A stretch of 64,000 nt of DNA from Schizochytrium sp. TIO01 (GCA_004764695.1 SMSO01000032.1:6840668-6904667); one strand, 5' to 3'. Numbered from the stretch's first letter, positions 1-12,457 are shown. The notes: generated from the letters alone by a model not told the origin. Made by a program: numbers and translations.

Positions 1-1250
1 CGCTCTTTCATCATTGAAACTTATCGCGACTGCTGGGCAAACAAAGAAACGCGGTTGTGGCGATGGATCAATCGCCATCCTCAGTCGAGAGCAAAGTCAA
101 ACTGAAAGAGGCTTGTTAAAATTGAAAAGAGCTTTGATTTCGCACGAGATGTCGACACGCAGTTCCTTTTATATTCTTCTTCTCACTTTCAGAAGGAAAG
201 TGACATTCAGATCTTAGGCCACCGCCGAAATTCTTTATCCTGTCCTTCATCGTGTTGCATTTTAAGAATATTTTAAGTTTGGTCTTTAGAATTTCTAGAT
301 AGTAGATAGAGAGATCAAAAGCATATCATTTTATATTTTTAAAAATTATTAAATGTTATTTTTCAACAATTACTCTCTCTTTATTTTGTTCTGCCTTTAA
401 GATACAAAATGCTCGATCGGGTTGAGTGCGTTGATAACTGTAGGGTAACTAATGAAGTTTTTTTTTTTTTTTCATAAGTTTTTTAAAATAAAGAAAACGA
501 ATAATGTTACTTTAAAGCATGAAATCAATCAACAACTCTTTTATATTAAAAATAAAATAAAAATAAAAACATATATGTTGGTACAGTTTTAATGAATAAG
601 CATATATGCTTATTTTCTAATAATGAAATGAACACAAATAATTCTGTTGTAAAGAAACGAGGGAAAAAGAAGAAAACAAGTAAATCAGTAAAACAAATTG
701 GTGAAAGAGTCTGGTCACGCGGAAACCTTGATAAGCTTTTCGACATAGCAGCAGTATTGGTAGCTCTCAACACTATACTATTTCAAATATCAAAGACCGT
801 GATACGCGCATTGAACGAAAACACGCAAACCTTGTAAATAGCTTGGGCTCACTGGCCTGTCTTATTCATTCGAAGAATATATACTTGCTAAGTTTTTCAA
901 GCAAGGTCTTACAAGCAAAAGATGCAATTTTATAATTTCATGGCGGTAGGAGTCATTTGCGAAGGCAAATGGCTCATATTCAAATTCCCCCTGCAATTTG
1001 TTAAGTTATTCATCCTCCTCGTCTCTATAAGTAAATATGGTGTGACGAATACTCTTCCTCCGAGATACAATCCAAGTAAGTACATAAGTCACCACATATC
1101 TATTTTCCCATATTGATTGTGGCGAAAAGTGAAAAATAGAAATTAAAAAAATCTTTCCTGAAGACTCTAGTCGGATGGCAGCAATATCAAGTTGAGTTGA
1201 CGTGTCTGTTTATGCTTAGCTTAGAATAAACAACATCGAAGTGTCTAATT
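1..1250. other. Non-coding block, AT-rich
   Basis: No gene is recognised here apart from one small candidate frame listed separately. The stretch at 280-580 is strongly AT-rich, with a run of about 16 T near 459-475 and several A/T-only words. The remainder has stops in all frames at short intervals. Nothing resembling a tRNA, rRNA or transposase was found. Confidence 0.6.
592..837 (+). other. Possible small protein or first exon, unknown
   Basis: This frame of 81 codons begins with ATG and ends in TAA. The product has a lysine-rich N-terminal part (VVKKRGKKKKTSKSVKQ, about residues 20-36) followed by a hydrophobic, probably helical segment (LFDIAAVLVALNTILFQIS). A basic stretch ahead of a single hydrophobic helix would suit a small membrane-anchored protein. 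It lies at the edge of an AT-rich island, where A-rich sequence alone favours lysine codons, so chance is a real alternative. No family is recognised. Confidence 0.2.
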
Positions 1251-2186
1251 TTTCTTTCCAACGCCTGAAGTTATGACTTATCATTGTCATCGGAAAAGGA
1301 GCATGGTGCTACGGAGTTGAGCAAAGGACGCTCAGCAATTTGCTGTCCAAACGAAACTTTCTTCAGGGACGAGTTACCCACTCTTGAAGTTTTGCCCTGC
1401 TTTATCGATTGGCGCCCCTCCGTAAACCTCAAGAATAAACTTATGCTGAGGAGCAGGCGTACGTGCGTGCGTGCGTGCATGCGTCACGTATTTTGGACTG
1501 AGCTGGATGCTTCACAGACTACTTCGAACCCCAACACATTGTTTGGAGCCTCTGATTTCGTGGGACCATCCAAAAAAGCTAACAGCTTCTTTGGTGTAAT
1601 GCACACTGCTCCCCTTCGGGTTGAATTGTAAAATCTCTTCTGAGTGTTTTTATTTTCCTTCCTTCTCTTCATTCCCATAGATCAAAGAGCAGCCAGCATT
1701 TAGAAAAGTAGGTACGAAATGATCCTGGATTGAATCAAAGCAGCCGCACAAATCGAGATACTGATTCCAGATTCTGGCGTCTGCATGGTACATTGCAACT
1801 TGGTAGACGTGATTCTTTCTAGTTTCTTGTGTTGATTTTTTTGTAACGCTGAGCTTATGATCTGATGAACATAGCTTGCATTACTGATCGCGCAAGTGAA
1901 ATAAGTGCTTAGCATTTTTTTTGGGGGGGGGATTAGTTCAACTGAGCTCTAGCTTCATCTGATGCTGCCAGTTTTATACGTGATTTTCGACTTCACTTTA
2001 GTTTACCAGCTTTGCGTGGACTGGTATTGCCTAGATCTTTCATGTTGGGACGTCTCAGGCGAGATTTGACGGAAAGACAGGTTCTCTTTCTCGCCGTTTG
2101 AGGAGTGTGGTCTCAACAGAAAAGACATTTAAAAAAAAAACACTAACCACAGGAATTGGAAATCAATCTACCTTCTTTCTCTTCAG

Positions 2187-2399
2187 CAGTCGATCGATGC
2201 TGACCACTTTCCCTCTGTTTCACGGGGTCAGGTTCCTCGTGGACATTGCGCAACTCGCTTCCCTAGTTTGCCAAGTGTCCAAGCGGGCCAAGCCGTCCAG
2301 CTTTCCTCAACTAGTTGCTGCAGCCAGCCACCTCTCTAGACAACCTCAGTGTGAAGGCCACTTGTTCATCTCCGCGAAGGATTTGGAGCTGATAAGTCC
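2187..2399 (+). other. Possible internal exon, unknown protein
   Basis: A pyrimidine tract ending CTTTCTCTTCAG lies just before this segment and a donor-like GTAGGT follows at 2400, so it has the form of an internal exon. The open frame reads about 70 residues with a mixed, protein-like composition (including LVDIAQLASLVCQVSKRAK) and meets a stop only inside the proposed donor. No domain is recognised. A frame of this length is not rare by chance in this GC-richer block, so the splice-site context is the main support. Confidence 0.25.
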
Positions 2400-4349
2400 G
2401 TAGGTAGGTGTCCTTCAAGAACATCGACGCAAGGAGTTTAAGAACTTGAAGAAGAGGACTTTGCTTTGAAGAATGATGGAGCCAAGGAATCAAGAAGTGA
2501 AAGATTTAAGAAATTAAAGAATGAAGAAAGACGCTCATGCTTATGCATACGACACAGTGAAAGACAAGTTGGCGGCCTGCGAGCCAGATCTTAGGGTCCA
2601 TGGTGGATGCATAAATCGCGAAAGACTCACCGTAGACTGGACTGGACGAATTGAACGCTCTCTGCCTCGCCAACAAGAACTCAATTGCGAGCACCCACCA
2701 AGACCGAGGACGAGAAAAGGCTGCCTATTTAGGTGAAGACATGCATTGCAAAATCCAGTCAGAGCCAACTTTTCCCTTCGGTGAACGGAGAAGGCTAAAT
2801 AACCATATCCACCAAGCAGTAGCTGGCCTTAGCAGGTGCTAGCGCAAATTCTCGAATTAATGCGTTTTCCGTTCATTTGCATTTGCTCATCAAATTTAGA
2901 ACATCAATAACAATACTTCTACTAATAGTAAAATAATGTCCCATCGCCAATCGGAGAGAGGAAGTCCTTCAGGCAATATTCAGCTCTGAGAGCTTGTTAG
3001 ATGAAAACCGACTGGTCCGCTTGCTGATCAATCGCTCTCTTCTCGGGCGCCTGTACCCGGCTGGCTTGCTGTGCTTTCGCGTCTGCATCCAAGCCCAGGC
3101 CTTGCCAGTTTGTGGGCCGTCTCTTCTGGGATCGCACAGGAAAACCCAAACTTGCCCTAGGACGCATCGTTTTCATCGCCTGCTTCTCCAGGCTCGCGCT
3201 CGCTCGCTAGCTCGCTCTGCGCTCAAAACTTCAGGTAAAGCCGCAGAGCGAACTTGAGGCAAAGAAGAAAGGCGCAGCAGAGCGTCAAAGTCGAATGCAC
3301 TTGGCCATGCACTTGGCCAAATGAACCCAATCTAAACAGCTGCGGTACCCACGCTGCTGGTGCACCGGCTGTCCCAACAGTAGTTTGCGCCAAGTCTCGC
3401 CGCTTTCAAAGTGCCCACGAAACGCCAGCAGGAAAGAACTTGTGTGAACTGAGAGATTTTCTCCGCCTAGTGACGGTTTCTTTGGCTCACCTGCCTGGCA
3501 ACGCGATGTTGCCGGGTCCATCCATGCCGGGGCGACCTTCTTCGCTGCGTAGCCAAGCAATCGAGCTGGCACGGCTGCAAGCAAGCAAACGAACATCATC
3601 GGGCGAGCGAAGCCCGCACGTAAAGGTCAAGGAAAGAATTGGCTCATGAGACAGACTTCACTTTGTGTTGATATGAATGATAGGTGATATGATATGATAT
3701 GAGGGATGGTACTACTTAGACAGACAAACAAACAGACAGGCAGACAGACACCTAAAACCAAATGCACGCATACGCACTCGCTCAGAAAAGCAGATTTGAA
3801 GAAAGCTGCTTGGTAGCGTATTGGGGGAACTTCTTCGCCATGGGTTCGAAGAAGCTGCATCGAGATACTTCCTTACTCGAATGCCTCCCGTGGCGTTCAT
3901 AGGAAAGGCCTGGAGACCGAGACCGCAGAAACTTCAACTTGAATTGAAAGGTACAGTGTACTTATGGGCTCCCTCCCTCTCCTTCAGGTGGCACAACTCG
4001 CTGAGGTTTCAAGTAATGATACTCGTAAACCAAAGTGTCCGTCCTCGACGCAGGTTTTAGCGCAGTCTTTGCATGGCTTGCAAAGAAACTCGTCGGAACT
4101 GCACCGCCATTTATGCTTTGGGTCAATTCCAAGGCAGTTAGTTTCCAAGGAGATGATTGTCCATTTGCCCTGTCTCTCCCCTCAACTTCATTCGTTGAAA
4201 AGTTCCTTCTTTCTGCAAGTGGGCTGGGTGCGTGGAGTCGCCTCGACGTTGCAAGACGACCTCAAGATCTCCTGCGCTGTCTATACGCACTGGTGCGCCC
4301 ATGGCCCGGCCTGCTTCTCTTTTTTCTTTTCTTTAAATAATGTTGTTGA

Positions 4350-4350
<1 letters not shown>

Positions 4351-4383
<33 letters not shown>
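4351..4383. repeat. (GTT)11 microsatellite
   Basis: Eleven perfect GTT units follow a less regular TGTTGTTGAT lead-in. The array sits at the boundary between the GC-richer block and an AT-rich island. Confidence 0.97.
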
Positions 4384-4920
4384 GAGATAGACTATGCGAA
4401 GATAGATATTCCTACTTCAGTAAATGTCGTTTATTTTTAACATCTTAATTTTTTAGTTTAAAAAATAAAATATGAAAAGCTTTTAAGTAAGCCACTGATG
4501 AAAAGGTTATTTTGAAGGCTGTGGTTGCAAATTCTGAATAAGTCTGTGAGGTATCTGATCAATTGAAATGACGCCCTCGTCATGTGCTATATTACTATGA
4601 TTATTATTATTAATGTTCTTGATTTCTGCTAAATATAAAGGTGTCTATTTATGAATAAAAATATAAACACGAAGAGCCCGTCGCCATGTGGGTATCTTCG
4701 GTATTTCCTAGCTAGAGGTAATCATACCTAAGACTGTTCGACTAACTCGAGCTTTTGCGAGAGAGAATTTCGGGAACTTTAGGGACCACTTTTAGTTTCA
4801 GGGGCGAAGAAGAATAAAGAGAGAAATTTCTGCATACAGGTCCTCTTCCTCTTTTCCCACATCATCTCTCTGCTATTATTCTGGAGCTAATTATCCTCAT
4901 TTCATTGGCTTCGAATAGAA

Positions 4921-4967
4921 CGAGAGAGAGAGAGAGAGAAAGAAAGAAAGAAAGAAAGAAAGAAAGC
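4921..4967. repeat. (GA)n then (GAAA)n purine tract
   Basis: A GA dinucleotide run passes directly into about seven GAAA units, giving an uninterrupted polypurine strand of about 45 nt. Confidence 0.96.
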
Positions 4968-5371
4968 AGAAACACCTTCACCTTCAAACAAACCAATCGA
5001 GTTGCCACAACCATTGTGCAAACGGCGCATTTGCAATTCCATTTGAGTCTCCGCGTATGTCCCCTAATTCGAACTGGGCTCGAAAGGATGCCTCTCAGCC
5101 GTTTATGACTCATGTGTGCCCCAATCAGGCCTAATTTTAGGTGATGCATGCGTGCGGACTCAAGAAGATCGCGCGTTGACAAAGTCAGCCTTCCTCCGCC
5201 AGCACCCGTAGAGTGCCTGTTCTTGCGAAGCTTCCTCACTCCGGCAGCGGCTTGGATATCCATCCACCTTGGAATGGATCAGCCAATCAACCAGCTTTTC
5301 GAAAGGCTTCTGAAGCTGGACTTCTTCTTCAAGTGATAACAACATAACCGTTCTAAGGGAGGATTGGTCTT

Positions 5372-5453
5372 GAACGAGTTCTTTATGAGTTGGTTCTGAT
5401 GCGAACAACGAATGGGATTACGAATGAACGAGGTCTTTAGGTGAGTTGGTTCC
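5372..5453 (+). repeat. Imperfect direct repeat, two copies
   Basis: Two copies of a word of about 27 nt beginning GAACGAG and ending GAGTTGGTTC lie at 5372-5397 and 5426-5453, 54 bp apart. The second copy differs by a few substitutions and small insertions. Confidence 0.8.
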
Positions 5454-6522
5454 TAGGACGGGGCAAGGTTCTTTTCTTTGTGTCACTGCGATTCTCGAGC
5501 CCAAAACCGGGGCTGGCGCCAGCTTCCCGACAAATGCTGGAGGAGGGGAGCCGCGACATTGCTGGTTTACGCACACGGATACCTAACCCGATGCACCACG
5601 TTGCAAAGCCCAAGGATTAGGTTTGCTGGCAAGCTTTCATTGTTATGCAGCTGGTTCTTTATTTGTTGAGAAAGAAACCGCAAAGTCATCGCGAAACGGA
5701 TCTGCTGAACCGAACTAGAGAAAAGAAAAGAATGCTTTGGTGTTATTTCTTTCAGAACTTGCGGCTGCGTCGAAGGGAGTTCTGTTTACTTGCACGTTGC
5801 GAGTGGATGGTTGCTAACCTTTTAAGAGATGCCGACCTTCTTCTCGATCGCGCCTAGACGAGCGTGCCTCGCTCTGTTACTTCGCCGTCGACAGCGAGGA
5901 CCTCTTTCGCAGGCTTCAAGCGCACACTGAAGAACTCAGGTGGATATCTTGTGTGTAGAAAACTAAAGGGCACCCCCCGTAAGCACAAGCTCTGCAACGA
6001 GATTTCGACGCTCTGAGCTGCGCTTAGGGCGGTGAGGACTTGCCCGCTCCGTCTGCAAACGGCTGCTCTTCGCTCAAGTTGGCAGTCCTGGGAATACTGG
6101 GAATACTGGGTCCGGAAGACGTTATTTCCATGAAACTTTGGCTCAAGAGTAACTCTTGCAAGCTTTACATGATGCAGTTCAATAATACTGACACTATGTC
6201 TGTTTTCCAGTACAGGTCCTCGTAATTCAGAGGTTCTGTTCTTCCGACGGCGTGATTCGTGATCCTTTTGGCTTTGGGCTATTTGGGCTTTTCGACTGAA
6301 AGCCTCGATTACCTGATCTTGATCATATGCCTATCTCATCTCTTTAGGGCTCTTCAGGCGCACCTGAAAACTTGGCTCAAAGTATGAATTGAACTGCCAT
6401 TTAGACGATATGATCTACCAGGAAAGAAGAACGTATGAAGGACGATGGTATATGCATCATCAGGCGAGTTTTACAGAATAGGACAGAGACTATTCAAGAC
6501 CGAACGTTCGCTTGGCGAAAGG

Positions 6523-6540
6523 AAGCAAGCAAGCAAGCAA
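6523..6540. repeat. (GCAA)n short array
   Basis: Four to five GCAA units. The same CAAG/GCAA tetranucleotide recurs in short runs elsewhere in the first 15 kb, for example near 12740-12755. Confidence 0.9.
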
Positions 6541-6779
6541 TCAAGGCGTCTCAGAAAGTTGGCGACTCTGCCCTAATTGGCGGCAGAAATAATTACTGCC
6601 CGTGGTGATTTTCGTTGCTCAAGTACAGCGCGTTACGACCTGTTTTGTGCTTTTTAAAATAGAAATTACATCGATGCATTTTTCTCCCTCTTGTTTCTGA
6701 ATATTCTTCCTTCGCATTAATTCTCTAGAGAGAGCAGGTAATAAGGAGCTACTATTATATGCTGGCTCAGCAGACATAG

Positions 6780-7060
6780 CCAATCTGCCTTCTTTTTTTA
6801 TTTTTTTAATAAATTAATTATATTTTAAAAAATAAAATAAAAAACAGATAATAACTTTATAATAGTAAATTAAAAATCATCTTGTGCTAAAAGTTGCGGT
6901 GTCATAACTTCTTAAAGTACCACAATTTCGGTCTAAAGTTTTAAACTATTATAACAATAAATTATCATTTCTAAGTATTATTTTTCAAAGAAGAGCATGA
7001 TGCTCTCCCTTTAAGTTGAGTTTATTTATTTATATTAAATCAATAGAGCTTCTTTTTCTC
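6780..7060. other. AT-rich island
   Basis: About 280 bp made almost wholly of A/T words, with no open frame and no recognisable element. It is one of about 20 such islands in the window. Confidence 0.8.
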
Positions 7061-7410
7061 TGAGGTAGAAGACAAAAGAGAAAAAGAGAAAGTACTACGA
7101 CACTACTATGTTCACCCTTACTAACACTTGTAACTAAGACTTTGGTAATGACTTTTCCTCCTTCCTTTTTTTCGACATCGATTTGAGGGATAATAGCGAG
7201 ACTAGCACGCCTTATAGGTACTCAATTTCATAGCTGGATGAGAGTACGAATAGCTTACTCGAGGAAAATGCGCTCTTTGGAATTGCGAAGCGGAGCCTTG
7301 CAACAACGAGTACTACACATCCACGCTCATGCTGATCGCCACTGTTAGCAAAAAAAAGAGCACCACGAGTGAAAAAAACAAAGAAAACAAAACAAAGCAA
7401 AACTACAAAA

Positions 7411-7444
7411 CAATAAATAAACAAATAAATAAACAAATAAATAA
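7411..7444. repeat. 12-bp tandem array, AAATAAACAAAT type
   Basis: Nearly three units of a 12-mer made of AAAT and AAAC words, in a longer A-rich tract that starts near 7350. Confidence 0.9.
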
Positions 7445-8690
7445 CGTCTCCTACTCCGAGCCAGGCTACTCATGTATCGCCATTCAAGCAAGTTGCCTGA
7501 GGCAGCGAATCTTTGCGAAGCGATTCCAAATGTTTGTTAAAAGAGAGCATTCAAGCTCCCAGAGAGAGAGCCTTTGCGCGGATTTTTGCGGTACGAATGA
7601 GGAAGTTGCTTCATATCATCAAACTCCGACTTCCGAGTTAAAATGTATCGCGGAAATCATCATACTCTTTTGGCGATCTTCTTTTAAACAGTTCACTGGG
7701 AATAGTGAGGACTGCAACGCTTATTACGAGTTGAGGGGGCGACAGATTCGATTCAGTCTAGAGAATGATTGAATTCGATGATCAGGCACTCAAGATAAGC
7801 GCTTGATCGCATGAAGTCTAAGGTTTCTATCCGGACCAATTTAAGAGAGCTATGATCAAATTTGAGGCACCAACCACGATTGAGTATAACTTTGGTATGG
7901 CTTACCATACGATTGAAATCAAGCTGGAAGAGCTAAATCCATGTTGAATCATGCGTGATTCGTCATGTAAGCTTGTCCTCTCAAAGATTACATTGACGGG
8001 GAAGGCAATTGAAGAAACCAATATTAATTACTCAGTGGTTTTCGTTTTTTTAATTTGGGTGGTGAGGGCGATTAGACCAACGCTTTAGAAGGACCATGAT
8101 TGCCTCCACGATTGCCTCCACGATAAAGATCAAGTAAGCCATACGGCGTTGGATGCACATCTCATGTCAGCCTCTAGATTTTCTATGGAATTCCTCTTTT
8201 GCCCACTAGGCCCACCAACTTTAAACAAACCCAAACGTCGAGAATGAATTATAAGTTAGTTATTTCTCAAAATCCTTTCAATGCTGGTGTCGATCTCCTT
8301 TCGTAAACAGCAGGAAGGCAACTCGGAGCGGGTTCCAAGTTTCGGCTTTCTTCAAGTTGTTTGTTTTATCTTGTTGGGTCTGTCTGCTGCTTACTAATCA
8401 GGCCACGGACCTCCTACCTCGTAAGCGGAAAGTAGCACGGTCCTGTCGATTCTTGTCCCTCCTCAATCGAGTAAAGTGTCCTCGTTTCCACCTTTGCGCT
8501 GACTTCGTACACTCGAGTACATGGCTATCTTTCATTCCTTTTTCTTTCTTTCTTTCTTTCTTTCTAAACGTTAAACAAACAGAGGCCCCAAAGCGTGGAG
8601 GACTGGTCTAGCTAGCTAACAAAACTGAACGGAGGGAATGCATGGCGATGAAGAGAGAGGAAGAAAGACAGACAGAAAGAAAATAGACTT

Positions 8691-8748
8691 GAAAAAAAGG
8701 GAAAGAAAGAAGGGAAAGAAAGAAGGGAAAGAAAGAAAGAAAGAAAGG
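8691..8748. repeat. Pure polypurine tract, 58 nt
   Basis: All 58 bases on the plus strand are A or G, arranged as GGGAAAGAAAGAA-type units ending in plain GAAA repeats. A pyrimidine run of TTTC units lies about 140 bp upstream (about 8540-8566). Long purine/pyrimidine mirror tracts of this kind can form triplex (H-) DNA; that behaviour is inferred, not shown. Confidence 0.95.
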
Positions 8749-9120
8749 CTTAAGATCCATTTGGGGCGAACTCATGACCCGGCTCTCGTCTCGCCAGTGT
8801 TTCCTCTGCTTGGCTTCAGCTTTCATCTTCTTTTCAAGTTGTTTCGGAGGATAGTCTTTCAGAACCTGTCGGTCCCCGTGGATACTCAGGTGCGTAGGGT
8901 ACCTACTGCCTGCCCATCCGACTGATCGTCGTGGCCTTGCCTGATGAAAAGCGATGGAGAAGGCGGAGCCTTATGGCGGAGCGCGATGGTTTGAAAGGGT
9001 TTCGCAAACTTTCAAGAGAAGAAGATCTTCGTCAGCGTTTAGATTGTTGTCTCACCTTTTCGTCGTCGTTGCCCTGATTTCGAAGCCTTTTGAAGTTCCG
9101 TTCTTTTTTTGTTTTGCAAG

Positions 9121-9175
9121 AAAAGGTAAGAAAAGGTAAGAAAAGGTAAGAAATGGTAAGAAATGGTAAGAAATG
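9121..9175 (+). repeat. Decamer array containing GGTAAG
   Basis: Five full 10-bp units and a half unit follow one another. The first three read AAAAGGTAAG and the next two AAATGGTAAG. Each contains GGTAAG, the core of a consensus eukaryotic 5' splice site, repeated every 10 bp on the plus strand. Confidence 0.97.
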
Positions 9176-9396
9176 AAAGAGGCGTCGGGTGCACGCGAGA
9201 CAATAAAGTCAGGAAGTGAACGTCTTTCACAAACGCTATTTAAGCGAGCAGTAAGCAAGGGTATTCCCTCCTTTGAATACCTTTTACGTCTCTGCCTCGG
9301 CCGCTGCAGGAGGAAAAGATCTGTACTGACTTCGCTTCATAAGCTTTTCTCATTTCTTCTTTTTTAATAAGTTTCTTTTTTTTTTTAATTAGAGCA

Positions 9397-9456
9397 TCTT
9401 TCTTTTCTTTTCTTTTCTTTTCGGTAAAGAAGAGAAAAAAAGAAAAGGGAAGGACA
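9397..9456. repeat. (CTTTT)n followed by a purine run
   Basis: About five CTTTT units end at 9422; after a short GGTAAAG-type spacer comes a purine run containing GAAAAGGGAAG. The two arms are partly complementary, so the strand could fold into an imperfect hairpin. Confidence 0.85.
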
Positions 9457-9983
9457 GACAGCAGACAGTTCATCCGCCTCATTTCTTTCTTTCTCTAGAG
9501 TTTAATATATTTCAATTGCAAACGATCTTCTTTGAACAAATGGTTTCTTTTTATGGAGTGGAAGGTACGACGTACACATATCGTGTATAAGTTTCATGGG
9601 GATTGAGGTGAAAAATCCGATCCAAGCAGCAGTAGGTTTAGAGGACAAGATAATTGCTTTCAAGTCTCTCAACGAGATACATGAGAAACAGCACAGCACA
9701 GCACAGAGTACGCTGCCTGCGCAAAGTGCAAGACCGTCCTTCCTACCTATCGCCTCGTGCTCAGAATCTGTCAACTTGGCTCCCTCTGGGACCTGTATCC
9801 ACAGGTAAAGAGGTTTCGACCGAGAGACTTTTGTCCTGCAGTCGCTTTGGATCAATCATCAATCAGTCGAGCACTTCGTTCACCATTACGCCACGATAGA
9901 GCAGGTAGAAAGAAAAAGCGTGTAAACAGACACCAGAAAGTATAAATCGAAGGAAAGGAAATCAAACAAATACTATGATATAT

Positions 9984-10033
9984 GAAAGCAAGCGAAAGCA
10001 AACAAAAGCAAGCGAAAGCAAGCGAAAGCAAAC
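9984..10033 (+). repeat. Second decamer array, GAAAGCAAGC type
   Basis: Five 10-bp units (GAAAGCAAGC with A/G variants) run in register. Looser related words such as AGTAAAC and AAAGCAAACG continue to about 10130. The period matches the array at 9121 but the unit differs. Confidence 0.93.
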
Positions 10034-10309
10034 GAGGAAAAACTGAGAGTAAACCAAAGTAAACGAAAAAAAGAAAGGAAAAGAAAAAGTAAACGGGAAT
10101 AAAACGAAAGCAAACGAAAATTAAAAGTGAAGACGTGGTGGTCCCACCTTCCTTTCTTTCTTTTTTCTTTCGAAACACACTCTGCGAAAATAAAAGAGAG
10201 AGAAGGTTACTACCTACTTAATATATACTCTATGGGCAAACACCACCTAGTTTTGAGGGACTCGTGAAAGACAGCGGCACCTGCCACAAGTGGTAAAGTT
10301 ATGTGTATA

Positions 10310-10400
10310 TAGATATTATTTATTATTTATTTTATTTTTTAATGGAATATTGAAAAAGTTATACCAAGAATAATAACAATGATAAATAGCATTGATAATT
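10310..10400. other. AT-rich island
   Basis: TTATTTATTTTATTTTT-type sequence passing into AATAATAACAATG-type words, without coding potential. Confidence 0.75.
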
Positions 10401-11968
10401 GTAGGCAAAGGATCCCGAAGCAAGCTCATCGACTCACAAATTTATTCATGACTCGTCGATCGATCTATTGAACCCTTCTTCAACAACAATGTCGTGCGTA
10501 TCGAAATCCCCATTCAAAGGTCAAGCATTTCCAAGAAAGGCAAGTACTCCCGCTCCAAATAGGGTCTTAAATCTGTCCTCAAGCTTCTCAGTCGTTTCCC
10601 GAACTGAATCACTTAGTTTAAAAAGAAAAAAAGGAGGGCGAAGCCCAGGCGTGAAAAGGGTTCAATCCCGCGAGAGGACACGGTGAACGATTGATTGCAT
10701 TGGCTTCGTTCTCCTTCGTGAACCCAACCCAAACAGTCAGTACAGGCAAGCGAAGAGAACAGGCAGAGGCCGAGGATTGACCTTTTCCAAAGCAAAGCAA
10801 AGTTTCTGTCCTTGTGATAACATCTTCCTCGAATAGCTGTTTGGTCTCAAGGTACGACAACATGACAAATTGTAACAAAAAATCATCGAAAATGAGAGGT
10901 CTCAGCTTTGTTTCGTCAAGCCTGGAGCAGAAACCACCGCACGGACATTGTTTTGTCCTTCGGTCTCAGCTTTCGCTCTTCTGGACAACTGCGATCGATC
11001 TCAAGGCGGCATGTGAATGATCAACTTTAGGACAGACGTTAGATTTCACGCACCGGAAACGAGCGTGGCTTCAGTACGCCGCCTCGAGCTTTTGCATGCA
11101 TTCTTGAACTCCTTGTGCAAAGCAAAGCGTACTGGCGGGATAAATAAAACCAAGCTATAGCTATAACTTGGTCCAACTCTGTGAACTCTGTGAGCACCTT
11201 CAGGACTTCCACCCTCCGCCAAATTGAAGGTCCCCGTGGGGTTTTATGGACCTAACTAACCCTGGCCTCGCTTGGTCCGGGATCATCGCAAGTGAGCAGC
11301 ACGAGGTTCCTGCCTTTTGTTGCTGTCCTTCACTGGGTTTGCGGTGATGTGTTCCCAACGCCAAAGTGACACGGAAGGGACTTACTCGTGAGAATGGCTG
11401 TTTTCGTGGGCCCATCGGCCGCTGCGGCGGGTTTTCTGCGATCTTTGCCCAAAGCCACCGCTCAAGCGTATGCAAATGGGACTGATCAGACACTCGGTGT
11501 TCGTAACGCCGCCCGCCCACCAAACTAAGGAGTGGCCTGCGGCAGTCTGCGCGCCTTGGATCGAAGTAGGTGTGCTCGCCTGGGTTTCATCTTGCTCTTG
11601 CTCTTGCTTGAGCTCGGTTTCACCTGCACGATTCACACCTCCTCGCACGCCCGCCTGACCTCGTTCGAGTGAGCGAGCGCGGTGTACCTGTTTGCGATCG
11701 GCGCTCGCGATGCGCGCCCCTCTCCTACCTTCGTCCTGCGGAGCCTGCTCGTTTCGTTGTCCTTGCCTGCTGTCCCACACAGGTAGGCGCCGAGGTACGC
11801 TCGATGCCCTGGACCGCCTCGAGAAAGCGTCGTGAAACCCAGAGAGCGGCGGTGGACATGGTGTCTTCCGCGACGCTGGTTCAGCTGAAGCGCCTGGCCA
11901 CGAGTCTGGACAAGACAACCGCGAGCGTCAACTCCAGCTAGCTAGCTATCTGTAGCTGGGCTGCTTTA

Positions 11969-12003
11969 CTTTGCTTTGCTTTGCTTTGCTTTGCTTTGCT
12001 TTG
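11969..12003. repeat. (CTTTG)7 array
   Basis: Seven perfect CTTTG units. The same pentamer forms the large array at 50760-51019, and its complement CAAAG appears in a short run near 10790-10803. Confidence 0.97.
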
Positions 12004-12107
12004 GGATTCCGACGCTCTTTGTCCCTCTCCGTTTGCCAATCTTTCTGTGCGTCTGCAAACGAGCACGAACGGATAACCATGAGCAAACAAACAAGCAAAT
12101 AAACAAA

Positions 12108-12138
12108 CGAACGAACGAACGAACGAACGAGCGAACGA
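12108..12138. repeat. (GAAC)n array
   Basis: About seven GAAC units with one GAGC variant, preceded by AAAC/CAAG-type words. Confidence 0.95.
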
Positions 12139-12457
12139 ATAGAATTTCTGAAGAGAGTCTCGAGTCTCGATGTATTATGTCATAGATTGCTGATGGATGA
12201 ACATGTGGCATTCATTCAGACATTCTTCCCGGGAGATCGTCGTTGAGGCAGAAGAAACGGGGCTCGGGCGTGCTGGAAGGCATGCGCAGGAGTCAAGCAC
12301 GAAAGACCTGACAGGCCAGTTATGTTGGGAATGATTAGATTACATCGCTTTCCTCTGACAAGAACCAGAATCCAAGATACCTGCCCTTCCTACTTCCTTG
12401 GTTATACTTTTTTTTTAAACCACACACCATCTTTTCGAATAATACATGCTATTATGC

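Larger units (their letters stand above)
1251..6000. other. GC-richer block with many overlapping open frames
   Basis: Several frames of 70-160 codons overlap here on both strands, for example at 1284-1631, 2994-3257, 3254-3649, 3964-4440 and 4035-4340 on the plus strand. Frames at 4035-4340 and 2994-3257 have protein-like composition (alanine, valine and lysine present, few cysteines). Pyrimidine-rich AG sites precede some of them. Other frames in the same DNA look equally plausible and none matches a family I know. It may hold exons of a plus-strand gene or a decayed gene; it cannot be decided by reading. An AT-rich island occupies about 4430-4660. Confidence 0.4.

Noticed and set aside
10660-10690. 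GGTTCAATCCC, a possible tRNA B-box
   Set aside because: The flanking bases do not form a T-arm or acceptor stem and no A-box lies at the right distance.
11382-11918. 178-codon minus-strand frame
   Set aside because: It lies in the most GC-rich part of the window, where plus-strand frames are equally open and look equally protein-like; no family, splice context or codon bias favours it.
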